DNA of 64,000 nt. It comes from Druceiella hillmani. Taxonomy: Eukaryota; Arthropoda; Insecta; Lepidoptera; Hepialidae. Of this stretch, positions 11,950 to 24,086 are shown in pieces; position 1 is the first letter of the stretch, and the number at the start of each line of letters is the position of its first letter. The stretch covers positions 24,191,001 to 24,255,000 of the forward strand of contig JAYKKI010000027.1 of the NCBI GenBank assembly GCA_039881145.1, in the 5' to 3' direction. The notes under the pieces were generated by a model that did no database searches, was not told the origin of the DNA, and was given only the letters and a program-made list of their open reading frames with translations. The position numbers and the translations under genes were made by a program.

Positions 11950-12560
11950 TGATACTTAAAAATTATATTCGGTTGATCAAAACAAAACTCTGTTTTCAAA
12001 TCCGTTAAGATTAAATATCACCTTTATAGTAAATATAAAGATAAAAAATTCATTGATTCTCATTTTAATTTCAACTTTTCTTAGTAAGTAGTAAACGGAA
12101 AATCATGTCAGTTGGGTAATAAGCACCCGCCTCCTTCATGAAGACAGCCAGGAGCGCGACACATGACACAGAGAGGCTGTGGTGCCGCCACTTGCAGCGA
12201 GTAGCCCAATCAGGACCGTCGCAACCGCGCACCGCAAGCATTTTCATTATGCGCCGCTCGTAGGGAAATTTACGCGTTCGCTAGTTTATGTGGAAGAGAA
12301 TCCTGAACATACTATCGCCGATAAAATGCGGTTTTATATTATTTCATTTAACTCAGAAATTATAATTTTTCTTCTTTACTTCTATTAAAAAGACAAATTG
12401 CTCAACGAGTTTGTGAAATGAGAAAAACCCATATTTTTTTTTAAAACGAATCTTGAATTTGAATTTTTTATGCGTTCCAAAGCTTTGTAAATTAATTAAA
12501 TAAGTTCAAATATACTCGTTTTAAACGTCTGTTTTTTTTTCAAATTTCTCAAACAAAAAT
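11950..12560 (+). repeat. Diverged array unit B2
   Basis: Colinear with B1 (3240-3960) on both sides of the CpG-rich block; see B1 for the shared landmarks. The ends are approximate. Confidence 0.55.
12118..12345 (+). repeat. CpG-rich ~230 bp repeat, copy 5
   Basis: The block has ACAGCCAGGAGCGCGACACA, AGAGAGGCTGTGGT, CTTGCAG, CCCAATCAGGACCGTCGC, GCGCCGCTCGTAGGGAAATTT, GCTAGTTTATGTGGAA and GATAAAATGCGGTTTTATAT in the family order. It pairs most closely with copy 2. Short frames exist but are not conserved between copies. Confidence 0.7.
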
Positions 12561-13190
12561 ATTTTCTTTATCTCCTTTCAAATTATTGTACATAAGTTGT
12601 AATTTTTTTAACGAAACACAAAGAAATTATACAATTAAGAATTTCCTTCTTGCATTAAGAACCCTTTTAACTCTTCTAACTCTTCTATACTATCAATATA
12701 TAGAAACATACTAAAAAAAAGATACTATCAAAAATGCTAGTATTAACTTGCGTCCATCGATGGATTTGATGGACTTTCAATAATATGGCTGATTTCGAAA
12801 TGACCTTAAAAATAGTAAAAATAAAGTATTAATTATCTAGTCTATGCCAAATATTTGGTTTTCTTCATCGTGCGGATATTTTAATTAAATATTGTAGAAA
12901 ATAAGAAAAAAGCTGGTTTCCCTTGGTTTTCCAAAACTTATTGACTTTGTTTACAACGGATATTTTAACTAAGTTATAATTCTACAATGATTTAAGTTTC
13001 ATAATCTCTTGCTGACTATTTTATCTTTATTAAAATTAATTAATTTTCATTATCTGCTATATAATCTTTGTCTCCAATGCGAATTTTTTTATTTATAAAA
13101 TAGTATTTAAATTAAATACACCTTATGGTCCATTGTTTCTCTTATGTATAAGCTAAGAGCTTTGGCCTATCACTCTGCTAGTACGTAATC
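12560..13190. other. Unrecognised AT-rich DNA
   Basis: Low-complexity A/T tracts; no gene, RNA or clear repeat seen. Confidence 0.6.
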
Positions 13191-13990
13191 AAAACTTCTA
13201 ACTTTACGAGATGAAGCTTTGGATGGATTAGGTAGTGGATTATTATGGCTTGTTATTTTCAAGTGAAACAAAATTGAATAAACACAGGGCAATCATGAAG
13301 GAAGCTCTCATTATAACTTTATATGTTCCATGTCGTTCAAATTACTCGCCTGTACAAATCAATAAGTTTACGAAAATTTAGTATTATATTTAATTTTTTT
13401 TTAAATAAAGTTCTTAGACGCCCTATACAAAAAAATGTCCTAAAAAGCCTTCCGAGGGATTTATTCTCAGTTTATAATCTGCCAGACCTTTCTTTCTGTT
13501 TCTTATGGAGCATGAATTTAAATTTGATATGTTCCAAGCATATTAACAAAATGTTTATTTGTGAATATAAGAGGTATTAATCTTTACTTCTGAACTGTAA
13601 TCTAGTCAAATTATTATTACCTAAATAATAAAAACATGTTGCTGTCTTATTACAACAAGATTGTAGTCATTTGTGGTAATAAAATGCAAGTATTATTGAT
13701 TGAAGTTCAAGACCATTAAAATATCAATTTGTTTAAGTAATACGCTCGATTCGATTGAATATATCATGCCACTTCCAATAATGCTTACCGCTAATAGTAA
13801 TGTAATTTATGCTGACTTATTATTCTACTGACTTAGTAATTGATTTCATTATATCTCAATTTTCTGATAAATACTACTCGTAACATTTACTTCGTTTCAG
13901 TTATATTCTATATTGAAACATACATATTTATACGTTTGTTCCGTATGAAATATATGCACTTAAACAAGGATTGTATTTAGCCGCTTAATA
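13190..13990 (+). repeat. Diverged array unit A3 (5-prime part only)
   Basis: Aligns by eye with 300-1330 of unit A1: ACTTTACGAGA, GTCGTTCAAATTACTCG, TTTACGAAAA, AAATAAAGTT, TTATTCTCAGTTTA, AAATGTTTATTT, TAATGTAATTTATGCTGACT and TTCGTTTCAGTTAT. The similarity stops near 13990, before the place where a CpG-rich block would be expected, so the unit is truncated. Confidence 0.55.
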
Positions 13991-16900
13991 GAAATAACTC
14001 TGTTGTACCACCCAAAAATCCTGCCTTAAACGAATAAATGCTCGCCAAATCCCATTGACAAAGTATCTTAAAACTGTAACTATTTTCATATTTGTTTTAT
14101 GTTATGTAAATAATTAAACCCCGAAAATATTAATTTGAAAACAAATATTTTATATTTGTTAAATAGATGCTGATTTTTTGGATTTTAATTAAACAATCTT
14201 ACGAGGCAAAGCGAGGGCAAACCAGTATAATTTTATTCGTACCAAATATTTATTTTTTAAATACATTTGTTTACCTGTATATTATACTTACGCATTGCTA
14301 TATTCATTAGATTAAATGTAATTATAGGGGCAACATAAATATTACTTCCTCATAATGTTACTACAGTATAAATTCAAATTGAATATGGATATTTATTTCG
14401 TTGCAGTATATATGATATAGATACTACCGGTAGATAATGAAACGGAACTGAAAATAATCTTGTGTAAAAGTTAATGATGCTAATAATGTCAGAATATACG
14501 TTGTACTAGAAAACTTAACATTAATAAGTTGCACTTTAGAGAACATTATTATTACAATGTGACAAACTCTTGACAGATCAAAATAAGATGGAATATATAA
14601 AAGAAGAGGAAATAAAAAAATCACTGTACTATTAGAACTTTTTCAATTTCGCTGATCGCCCTCTTTTTCTCTTTTCACCATTAGGGAAATTCCTAGCTTC
14701 GGAAGGTGGTCGACGTACTCCATCCTAGTTGCTAAACACAAGAATGCTAGAAAATATACTGTTTTAGAAATATTGTAGTTACATTTACCGATTAGCCAAT
14801 CATCACTGTAGACTGGTTTATTACTTCTCACTTAGTGACAAACTGCTGTTTATAATCTTCGAAGGTTTCTCAATGAACATTGAGTGTTTTACACTCCGCG
14901 TTTTCATCGACTGAAATTTTGCTGGTTCATTTGTGTTCTTCGTGGATAATTTTTTACGTGACTTATTCCAATGGTACGCTACACTGGGTTTTGTTTGAGA
15001 GAAATGGTACGTTATTGGGAAAAGGAATTATTATTCATAACATAAATGTTCGACCACTCGATCACTACATTTTATGCCACCAGAAGGAAGCGAGTAAGTG
15101 AGTGACGTTCCGCAAAATATTGTCATCTTTTATAACACGATTAAATGCTTTCTGTGCGTTTTTAAAAGTACCTGGTAGGACTGCTAAATACCAATTGGTA
15201 TTCATAATCAGCCATCAAACTTCAAAATATTTAATAAATTCCTGTCAGTCTTTCCATTTAGTTAAGGAACATTTACAAGCACGTTCAAAGATGTTAGAAG
15301 ACGATTAACATTGTAAATAATTTATATCAATTAAAATTGATTTTTCAAATGATTTGATCCGTTGATTTTTCAATTCCTTTTTGAATATATTCTTTGCATG
15401 GATCCGACACATTCTATCTTAACATAAAGATATTTAAAAATTATTTTTTTATGTTTTTTAAAGTATCTTAAGTTTACTGATATGCATCAGTTAAATATGC
15501 GCAGTGTATAGAAGAAATACTCTCAAGCAGAGTATTTCTTAAATAAAAAGAAAATACGTCTTAAATAAAAAAAAAAGTCAGCTATTGGTTATTGAGGATG
15601 CTACAATTAGAGCTAATGAGTGAACGTTCTATTATAATCGGCGGTTTCAACAATGAGTAGAGAAAATCCCTGCTAGATCAATTTATCAGTTACATGAGCA
15701 TAAAAAATATTACAATTGGGTGAAAAGCTGAGCAAGTATTTCTTTGATAACATAAATTTAAGGTAGAAAGTTAAGGTTTTTTTATTAGAAACTTCCAATG
15801 AAACCACAAGCGCATTATGGTTATATTCAAGAGGGAGATTTATGGGTGAGATATAAGCCATGCTTTCAGTTGTCTTAGCTAATGGTAGAAGGGTTTTATT
15901 TTTGTGGCTGAATTTTAACTAGATAATTTTTCAATTGCATCATAGATGGTACACTTATTCCTTAATTTTTGCCTAAGCATTCATAATTGCCGTTGGTTTT
16001 AGTCTGATTTCAAACAATTTATATATTCCTGTATATGTTTTGGTACTCATACTACGTTTTAACCGAGATACAAATGAATATTGGTTATGATTTTTTACGT
16101 CCGTTACAATATTACATCTCATGATGAGAAATCAAATGACAATTTAATCGCCGCCGAATACTGAAACTCACGCCATTTTACTTTATTGCAGCGATAGTAA
16201 CTTTTTACGCCTTTTCTTTCTTATGAACTTTTTGTGAAGACAATATACCTTCGTGTTTAATAAAAATTTCGGCATCTCCTACATTAACGAATTTGTTAAC
16301 AAGTAACCAGTATCTACTTTGTTTGCGTCTTCATTTCGGTTGTAAATGACTGCTTTTTTTGGTGCAAATCAGAATCAGAATAAAGAAGAGGAGCTTTAAA
16401 TTACTTGGACCGACTAGAGTTTCATTGAACATGATAAAATAAAAAAAAGCACGTGCAACGTATAAAAACCAAGCCCTATACCTGTACGCAGATGACTCAG
16501 GATTGCGGGGCGCGCTAATGGCAGCCGTGTAGTTTAGCGGGGGAAAGGAATAAAGGGAAAAGAATGTAATGCGTGCTAGACATTAATATATTTTGTGTTC
16601 AATTATACAATTTGATTAAACATGAGTGGATTAGAACCATATTTTTCGGTGTTAATGTTTACCATTTTAGCAAAACAATATTTAGTGGACATATATCTAA
16701 TTTGGGAATAAAAATGAATATTTGACTTAATGCCTTATGTTATGAAAAGTAATTATGAAAACATTAATATTACACTTCTCTAAGGGATTAATTAGGGCAG
16801 AAGTAAAACAATGGAGTTAAAACTTGAACGCACTGAGTTCGAATATCGGAAAAAAGAGTCCAATTTCGCTGTTTTATTTAAAATACTGTTTACCTTTGAT

Positions 16901-17575
16901 ATTAGAAATAAATATTGAGTTAAATGTTCCTGGCAATACAGGACTTACTCCACAATATAGATAACAGATCGGTTTTGGATTCTAGTGTTAAATGGTAAAC
17001 CAATGAATTTTTTTTAAATACTAGCTCTTCATAACTGACTCAGTTCTAGATTAAAGGTGTTTTGCTTCAGCTGTCGTTTTCTATTTATCGTCGTCTATAT
17101 TAAGCTTTAATCCTGGATTAGACTTCGAAAGACTTAAATTTCTAAATGGGCAAGGATTTAATTGAGTTTAGTTATGGTATTTAATCTATAAATTAGTTTG
17201 CACTTACTTACAAGGGAGCAACTTGTATTGAAAATTAGTAAGTATCAGGGGATTTAGATTATAACAGCCGCTTGGTTAAATGTGTCATTCTAAAATTAAT
17301 AACTGTATAGAAAATTTCAAATAAAATTATAGAGAGTTAAATGCTATACTATATTTATGTAGACATATTTAATATATGATGAATAGATACTGAGATAGAT
17401 AAAAAAAATATGATCTTAAAGTGGCTGAATCAAAAACTATAGAAATTTTAATGTATCTAGTCCATAATTCAGAAATGATTAATACGAACTGTAAGATAAT
17501 GGAAATTTCAAAAATCGTTAATCTTACAAAAAATGTTTGATGTAAAAATTATAGAAAATTTAATGTAGTATAAGA
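13990..17575. other. Unrecognised AT-rich DNA with one GC-richer patch
   Basis: I recognise no protein in 3.6 kb. Three short frames at 14643-14831 (-), 14880-15101 (+) and 15102-15308 (+) have mixed composition, but I cannot place them in a family and they do not join into one frame. A patch at 16449-16560 combines an E-box palindrome, TATAAAAA, TGACTCA and a GC-rich stretch, and is treated separately. Otherwise this is AT-rich DNA. Confidence 0.5.
16449..16545 (+). promoter_or_regulatory. Possible promoter-like patch
   Basis: GCACGTGC (16449-16456) contains the E-box CACGTG. TATAAAAA follows at 16461, TGACTCA (an AP-1 type site) at 16493, and a GC-rich stretch at 16501-16540. The spacing would fit a TATA-driven start near 16490. 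No transcript or downstream reading frame supports it, so this is weak and could be chance or a repeat fragment. Confidence 0.15.
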
Positions 17576-17584
17576 TTTATGGCA

Positions 17585-17690
17585 GATGACATAATCTCAA
17601 CTGCAGGACCCAGATGGATGGAAATAGACCAGGACCGGACTACAGATATTGAATGGCTTGGACGAGGCCGAATTGTCATCTTATTTAATT
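17585..17690 (+). pseudogene. Possible RTE-like C-terminal tail fragment
   Basis: The plus-strand frame reads AGPRWMEIDQDRT, then -EWLGRGR-. This resembles the AG-x-WM---AQDR---W--LGEA tail found at the end of many RTE-like/craniofacial-development-like reverse transcriptase proteins. The match is short and the frame soon ends. It sits beside the minus-strand fragment at 17735 and may come from a second, oppositely oriented insertion. Confidence 0.35.
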
Positions 17691-17734
17691 AAGGAATATT
17701 AGGAATATTATAGTGTTCATCCTGAAAAGTCCTA

Positions 17735-18195
17735 GTGGTTTCGTTTATTAGTTTTTTGCATTCAGCCCTATCCTCGGCTTTTCTAATAGTAAATGTAATT
17801 GGGAGGCCTGTGAGGATAGTAAGCTGGTTAGTCTATCGGGTAGAAAATCTACCGCGCGGTCCTTTACAATCATCTTTCCCGATGACCATTAGCTTTTCTA
17901 AATTATCTAGTTCCTTGCACGCAACGTGACCAAAAAAGCTGAGGATTCTTTGGTAGCAGATTGTAGACCGTGTAGTTTTGATTCCGAGTTGTTTTCGAAT
18001 CGATATGTTTGTTCTTCTGGCCGAACGGATGCGTCTATCTTCTTGCGCTCCACCGATCGAATTGTCCACGAGTTAGATCCGTACAGCAAAATTAAGAAGA
18101 CTAATGTTTTTCATATTTTCATTTTGATAATATTAGAGACCTTTTTTTACAATAATCGCGTTAGTTGGCTCATAGCAAATTTGATCACTTGCTTT
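17735..18195 (-). pseudogene. RTE-like retrotransposon C-terminal fragment
   Basis: The minus strand encodes the region after the reverse transcriptase: LLYGSNSWTIRSVERKKIDA first, then a second frame with RRTNISI, QRILSFFGHVA, NLEKLMVIGK and GPRGRFSTR, and lastly KAEDRAECKKLINETTRTF. The order LLYG-S-WT, RRID-F, RILSFFGH, PRGR-PTRW is typical of the end of RTE-like ORFs in arthropods. At least two frameshifts separate the pieces, so it is dead. It runs opposite to the neighbouring fragment at 18500-20460, so the two are separate insertions or an inversion. Confidence 0.75.
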
Positions 18196-18204
18196 CAAGG
18201 GTTC

Positions 18205-18610
18205 AAGGGTTAGTGACGCGCGATATATGGCTGCATAATAAAAACAACCACTTACCCTCTCCTCACCAACTCCACTCACCTATATGCGGCGAACCCTGTC
18301 ACGTCGAGTAACCACCTATCATTAAGATTGTGGTAACCAGCCCTTTTGCATATATAGGTGGACAATCATACGGGAGCTAGAGGGACCGGATAGCAATAAA
18401 TCACATAATCTGGATTTCAGGCATTGGCAGCAGGAACCACTGACTATTTTCAACATCGCTCTGGTACAAAAGGCAAGGAAAAACCATTGTACATTCCTTC
18501 TCTTGAAACCCGTCATGAAAAATCATTACCAAAGGCAGAAAGGCTGGTGCCATGTCGAGTCCGAGTCGTATGGTGTGAAATATAATACTGGCTTCGCTGC
18601 AATGACTCAC
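18205..18610 (+). other. Likely 5-prime region of RTE-like element
   Basis: This GC-richer stretch leads straight into the endonuclease relic and differs in composition from the AT-rich surroundings. It has no long conserved frame and probably represents untranslated or N-terminal sequence of the same element. The start near 18205 is where similarity to the minus-strand fragment ends and is a guess. Confidence 0.4.
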
Positions 18611-20460
18611 AAGACGCAGCATGGACAGAAGGCTACTGGTGACAACCCGTCATTAGACCGTCGCGCACAGATCCGTAAAAGGATCAAAGTGGGAACCTGG
18701 AATATTCGAAGCATGATACAACCTAAAAAAGGAGGTAATAAGTAAAGAGCAAAAGTGTTATGGTTTTGAAATATTTACATAAATAGAAACGCACATGAGA
18801 GACTCTGGATACTGTGCGACTTCATCTGGCCACATATTGTATTCCTCTGGCCCTTAATTGGAAAGCAGGGACGGAGTAGCTTTTCGAATTTCTGCATAAA
18901 GCTCAAGAGGTGCTGTCGTGATTTAAACAAATCACAGGCGAGACCTACACCAGGTGAGTGTCCCATATTCAGAGAATCTTTTAAAATCAAAGCTGAGAAT
19001 TTTTGTATGAGTAGCGGTGTGTGTATTTACGCACCATGGAATAGCGTGGAGGATCTAGGAAAGAAAAAAACCTCTTTATGGTTGACTCTAACTATGACAG
19101 TGTATAATACCGGACGCTGTCAGCCAGGGTCCAACGATTATTCCGGCGAGATTATGAATACTACCTTAATTCAATCTATCAGCATATTGAGGCTCACGCA
19201 CAAAATTTCCACGCAAAGGACTTATTTTTGAAGGTTAAAAGCATTAATCGAAAACCAAAGCCAATCACATGGGCGACTGAAGACAATGATGGCAATTTGC
19301 TAATTTGACCAAGTGGTTGACCAAGTGCTAGAGAGATGGTTGACCAAGTGGTAGAGAGATGGCGTTCACACCATAAAAATTTATACACAATTATATCTGG
19401 GAAACATGACAACCTGCCCCTATCGATGAGCGATTTCATCGTGGAAGCTAACATCATTACGTCAGAGGGCAGAAACGCACTTGGAAAACTAAAATGCAAC
19501 AAATCAGCCGGCAGAGATGGTGTATTCACCGAGAAGCTAAAAACCTGGGCGACGATGGTATTAGAATCTTGCTTGACCTTTGCAGTGAAGTCTGGCAGAC
19601 ATGTAAAAAGCCTACAGAATGGAGGGAATCCCTACTCGTACCACTCCATAAGAAAGGATCCACTCGAGCATGCGGAAACTATAAAATTGTGGCCGGGATA
19701 TCTCATGCCAGTAAAATTATGCTGTACATAGTCAATGAGAGATTGAAGCCATACGTGTAGTGATAAATACCAAACGAACAGGCCGGATTTGTTAAGGACC
19801 GTGGCACTAGAGAACAAATCGTGGACGTGAGGCAGGTCGTTGAAAAGAACCGGGACGTACAACGTAACTATGCTAATGTGCTTAAGGCATTTCATATGGT
19901 TTTATTCATATTTTAATGTATTCACGATGAAATTGATTGTGGAGAATCTTACTGGAAATGGGTGTACCTATGCAAATAATAACTTTATAACAAACTTCTA
20001 CGAAGACGACACTTCCACCATAAGAGTAAACAATGTGCTATCTCTACCGGTTATGTCTGGAAAATGTGTACGGTAGGGAAGTATTCTATTTTCTATTATT
20101 TTTAATATAGATGGCGAATTCTTAATGGGGGGACCTTGAAAGAATGGCAGGGCAGCATCTCAGCAGGTGGCACCAAAATTAGCAATATAGATATTAGCAA
20201 TATAAGATTTGCATGACACCACTCTCTTTGCCACGTCAGAGAAAGTACTAGCTGACTTGCTGAAATGAATCAAGTATGATAGCGAGCAAGCGATACTTTC
20301 AGTAAAAAGAGCTAAAACGAATGTATGGTTATAGATAAATGTGGCCCAATTTCACCGACAGGAGTACAGTTTGTCAGCAATTTTATATATCTGGGATCGT
20401 TACTTACTGACTGGAGAGAAAACGATAGAGAAATAAAGGAATCAATGGCTTATTGTTATT
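18610..20460 (+). pseudogene. RTE-like non-LTR retrotransposon relic (EN and RT)
   Basis: Endonuclease pieces come first: KVGTWNIRSM near 18688, the SGYCATSSGHILYSSG stretch near 18800, and VCIYAPWNS near 19020. Reverse transcriptase follows in shifting frames: KLKCNKSAGRDGV, CSEVWQTCKKPTEWRESLLV, PLHKKGSTRACGNY, ASKI-LYIVNERLKPYV, EQAGFVKDRGTREQIVDVRQ, YEDDTSTIRV, then DTTLFATS, then DSEQAILSVKRAKT. This is the standard RTE-like order. At least six frame changes and several stops make it nonfunctional. The FADD active-site motif is broken by an apparent two-base loss at about 20213. The element ends in a TTATTGTTATTATTATTTTA tail. Confidence 0.85.
19317..19362 (+). repeat. 23 bp tandem duplication inside the RTE relic
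   Basis: TTGACCAAGTGCTAGAGAGA.. is followed immediately by the same 23 bases with one change (GTGGTAGAG). It lies between the endonuclease and reverse transcriptase parts. Confidence 0.85.
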
Positions 20461-20469
20461 ATTATTTTA

Positions 20470-20985
20470 TAAGATTTATAATTATATATTTCGAAGCATG
20501 ATGAAGAGTTATGATATTTTGGAAAATTAATGAGATATTCATAAAAAGTATTTTTGTAATACCTTCTGCTTGCGATAAAATATAAAAATAGGGTGCTTAA
20601 ACAAAACCTATTTATTAAAAACTGTAGATAATTTTATGTTCAATAAAATGACAATTTTATATTTTTATGTACAATAAATACCTAATGCTACGTCTTCGAA
20701 AACTGTTATTCATAATATTTCATTCGTTGTGTCTTGTAAACCGTTAAAACTTAAAATTAAAAGTTTTCTATTCATCAGTTTAATATTGGATCAGAGCTTG
20801 CGAAATAATTAAAAAACAAATTTTTTAATAATTATAACTGGTAAAATGTAAGTTGTGTGCAGCAACAGTGGAGAAACTTATTTTAAATTTCACGCAAAGT
20901 TCTCCATCTTCTTTTTCTATTCAACTTGTTAGACCACCCCAGTATACCAAATTACTTAGAACATAACTTAATGTAAAGAAATTTA
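20470..20985. other. Unrecognised AT-rich DNA
   Basis: No gene or repeat is recognised between the RTE tail and the inverted array unit. Confidence 0.55.
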
Positions 20986-21189
20986 TTAAAATGTCAAACA
21001 CCTTAGACAAACGAATGTCATATCTTTAAAATTTAATTCGATTTTGAAATCTAATTTTAAATACTTAAATTGAAGTTACTTCTGTATTGAAGGCAGTGCT
21101 CAGTTTATACATAAAATATATGTTTAATTTTGTTCCCTTCCGAAAATGCTTCTTTAAAGGATACTCAAAGGTTTATAGGAATATAAATC

Positions 21190-21440
21190 GAAACAAAACA
21201 CAAAACCGCTTCTTATCAGTCAAATTGAATGTGTTCAGCAGTCACTCCTTTACAAACTAGTGAACATGTAAATCTCCGAACGAGCGGCGTCTAAGGTGAA
21301 TGTATGAGGAGCGCGGTCGTGGTGACCCTGATTGAACGGGCTCTCTACAAACCGCGGTACCGCAGCATTTCACACGTTGTCTCGTGCTCCGCGCTGTTGC
21401 GTATCGAGGCTGCTTGATAGGAGACGAGAATAAGGGTTTT
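21190..21440 (-). repeat. CpG-rich ~230 bp repeat, copy 6 (inverted)
   Basis: Read on the minus strand it carries GCGGAGCACGAGACAACGTG, GCTGCGGTACCGCGGTTTGT, AGAGAGCCCGTTCAATCAGG, CGCCGCTCGTTCGGAGATTT, CACTAGTTTGTAAAGGAG and GCTGAACACATTCAATTTG. It is well preserved and helps define the family core. The frame has stops soon after the ACAACGTG word. Confidence 0.75.
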
Positions 21441-21618
21441 ACGCCCTTACTTTTGTTCGTCTTGTATGATTTAGGTAACCAAAGTTCTAATTCCTATTCG
21501 ACACTTACATATGCATGGAAACATGTTAACAAAGTGTAATGGATGGCAAATAGTTGAAACAAACGCAAAGATGTTCTTAAATATCTTCACCTCTACAGTT
21601 TTCCAAAAAAACCAATGG

Positions 21619-21729
<111 letters not shown>

Positions 21730-22714
21730 AATGATTAATTCGTAGAAGCCGTACGGAGATATAGAAAATAATGTTTTAAACTACATTTTAGTCAGAAAAA
21801 AATACCTTTGGTTTTAATTGGGGAGATTTTTATAAAAGCCTTCCCCTATGCTTTAGTATGTTTGTAGAGGCACAATTTAAACGCTCATTAACATAATTTT
21901 GTAGACCCTAATGCTAAGTTTTAAGTAAATTTAATTGACTCTAAATAATCTCATGACTAAAAAATTAAAATTTGTATGTATCATATAAGTGGACGTCAAT
22001 TTTTTTATCGCTAACTATTTATAAAGATAGTCATTATGAAAATGTAAGTCGAGTCTTTGGAGCTGTAAGAAAATCAAGTTTCAACGCAATAGAAAAACCA
22101 TTGTGCCGCGTATTTTGACACAAGTAAATTAAAACTTATAGGGCACTTTCCGTTAACATAGAATCATAAAATTTGGCACAAAACAAGGTCTTACTGCACA
22201 AGTAAAAGAAAAAATATGAAATTCGCTTATTTGTAGCAACATAATTTCCTTTTAAATATCTATCACCTCCGAAAGATACAGTGGGCAATATATTTTCGTC
22301 GTACAAAATTAAATTCCTATTTTCTCAGGAACTCAAAAAGGTATAAAGTTGAAATTAATGTCAAATACTTAGGTCTACAGTACCTTAGAGCTATAAAAAG
22401 ATTAAGCATAGAAGTCAAGGCAATAAAAAAATACGATAATTTTTTTACGAACTTCGTAGTGTGAATTCCACTCGTGCTTGACGGTTTTTTTTAAATTAAA
22501 GTTAATTTTTTTGTCATTAGAGACATCTTTTCCCTTTTGACCAAAATCTTTATCTTTAGAGAATATTTATAATGTTTAATTCATATTCCTATAAGGTGTT
22601 TTTACTTAGTTAAATTGTAATTTCATTTTCTCTTTTTAGTACTTTTTGTTTTATGGAAGAAAAGAAATTTTTAAAAAAAATTTTCAGAAATTATTTGTAA
22701 TTGGTTCTTGGTAA

Positions 22715-22910
22715 GTGTGCAAAACTTCAAATAATTCGGGCGTCTAGAAGTAGATGAAAATTTAATTGAAAATTCCATTTTTTATTCTAAAACTAAGCAG
22801 ATTTTTTTTATTTTATGCAATTATTGTGTTCTTATCAATTCTTGATGCATATGCAAAATTTTAAATAATTTGGACGTCTGAAACTGCGTGAAAATTTGAT
22901 TGAGATTTCC
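22715..22910 (+). repeat. Two-copy ~133 bp direct repeat
   Basis: The motif (G/A)TGCAAAA(C/T)TT(C/T)AAATAATT, then G(G/A)CGTCT, then a GATGAAAATTT- or GTGAAAATTT-like segment, occurs near 22717 and again near 22850. The copies have diverged. No gene is visible. Confidence 0.6.
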
Positions 22911-23139
22911 CTTGTATTGTAACATTAATACACACATACATACATGTGAAATTGGTAAAAGGGTGTTAATAAATTAAATTTATACTAAAATAAGGTTCTT
23001 GGGGACCGTAATGTAATGGATTAAGTCTCAAAATAAATATGCGGGTATCGAAATAATTGTGCGTTTTAGACAAATGTTCATCATGAAAATGTTTATTTCG
23101 CGCTTTTCCAAGTAAGTATATATCGATAAAATAGACCAT

Positions 23140-23290
23140 TTTATGGCAACTCCGAATGACGGTAGCTAATTGGATGCAAGTATTTTGTTTTAAATTTTTT
23201 TTTTACACCGAAATTGTTGAATTTTTTTTTAATTGCGGAACGCTTTTTAATTTATGCAAAATTAAAACTACTTATAAAAATATACGTACT
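23140..23290 (+). repeat. Direct repeat, copy 1 of a pair
   Basis: CGAATGACGGTAGCTAATTGGATGCAA.. and what follows (ATTTTGTTTT, GAAATTGT, GAATTTTTTT, TTTTAATTTATGCA, AAAACTACTTA) match 24830-24990 in order. It precedes CpG-rich copy 7. Confidence 0.65.
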
Positions 23291-23509
23291 ACGTATTTTC
23301 ACATTTAGTCTAATTTTTGTGATTATTAGTTTAAAACTAGTAATATCTGTTTATCTTTATATAATTTTCTAATTCCAATTCACACGATTTTTAAAATAGT
23401 GGCATTTATCAATTTATTTCAAAATTGCTCCTTCCGGCCAATTTATATTTAACACTTAAATTTTTAACCTCATTAGCAAACGGTAAACTATTCGAATTGC
23501 GTAATTAGC

Positions 23510-23620
23510 ATAAGCCTCCAGGCATGATAGTGAGGAATGCCAGGAAACGCCTGAGAGGCTGTGAGCTCATGGCTGGCAGAGAGCCCTTTAATCAGGGCCG
23601 TCCTGGCCGCGCAACAAAGA
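23510..23620 (+). repeat. CpG-rich ~230 bp repeat, copy 7 (truncated)
   Basis: GCCTCCAGGCATGA, GTGAGGAATGCCAGGA, GAGAGGCTGTG, GCAGAGAGCCC and AATCAGGGCCGTC follow the family order, but the block ends near 23620, before the GCCGCTCGTAC part. The 5-prime flank TTAGCAAACGGTAAA.. matches that of copy 4. Confidence 0.65.
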
Positions 23621-24086
23621 TAGATGATTTGTGCTATTCAACATAACGGACATTGAATATATTATTTTTGGTCAATACACATAACCTTATGGTTATATGT
23701 TATCTTAAAGAATTTGATTTAGATTATGTAAATATATACATTAAAAAGTATTCGCAAGTTGTCTGTAAATTATATTTGTATAGTGCAGAAAACAGTTTTA
23801 ATAATTTTCCCTATCATTACGATTCCGGCTTTAAAATTATTTTTTTTTAATTTAGGGAATTTATTCATGAATAGAAGATATCAGACGTTCCAAAGTGGAC
23901 AAACTTCCTTCCATTTCAAAAGCGAAAAAATAAATGGTAGGACAATATTCAACTAAAATTAAATTATACAATTTTAAACGTCTTTTAGATATTATACGTA
24001 TAATTTAAACATTTCTTTTGTCAGTCTAAATATGGGAATCCATGCATCCTTGAAATGGATGTTTTAATATATGTGCCAGAATAAAC

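Noticed and set aside
14643..15308. Three adjacent short ORFs that might be exons
   Set aside because: They lie on different strands or frames, have no family resemblance, and no consistent splice pattern links them.
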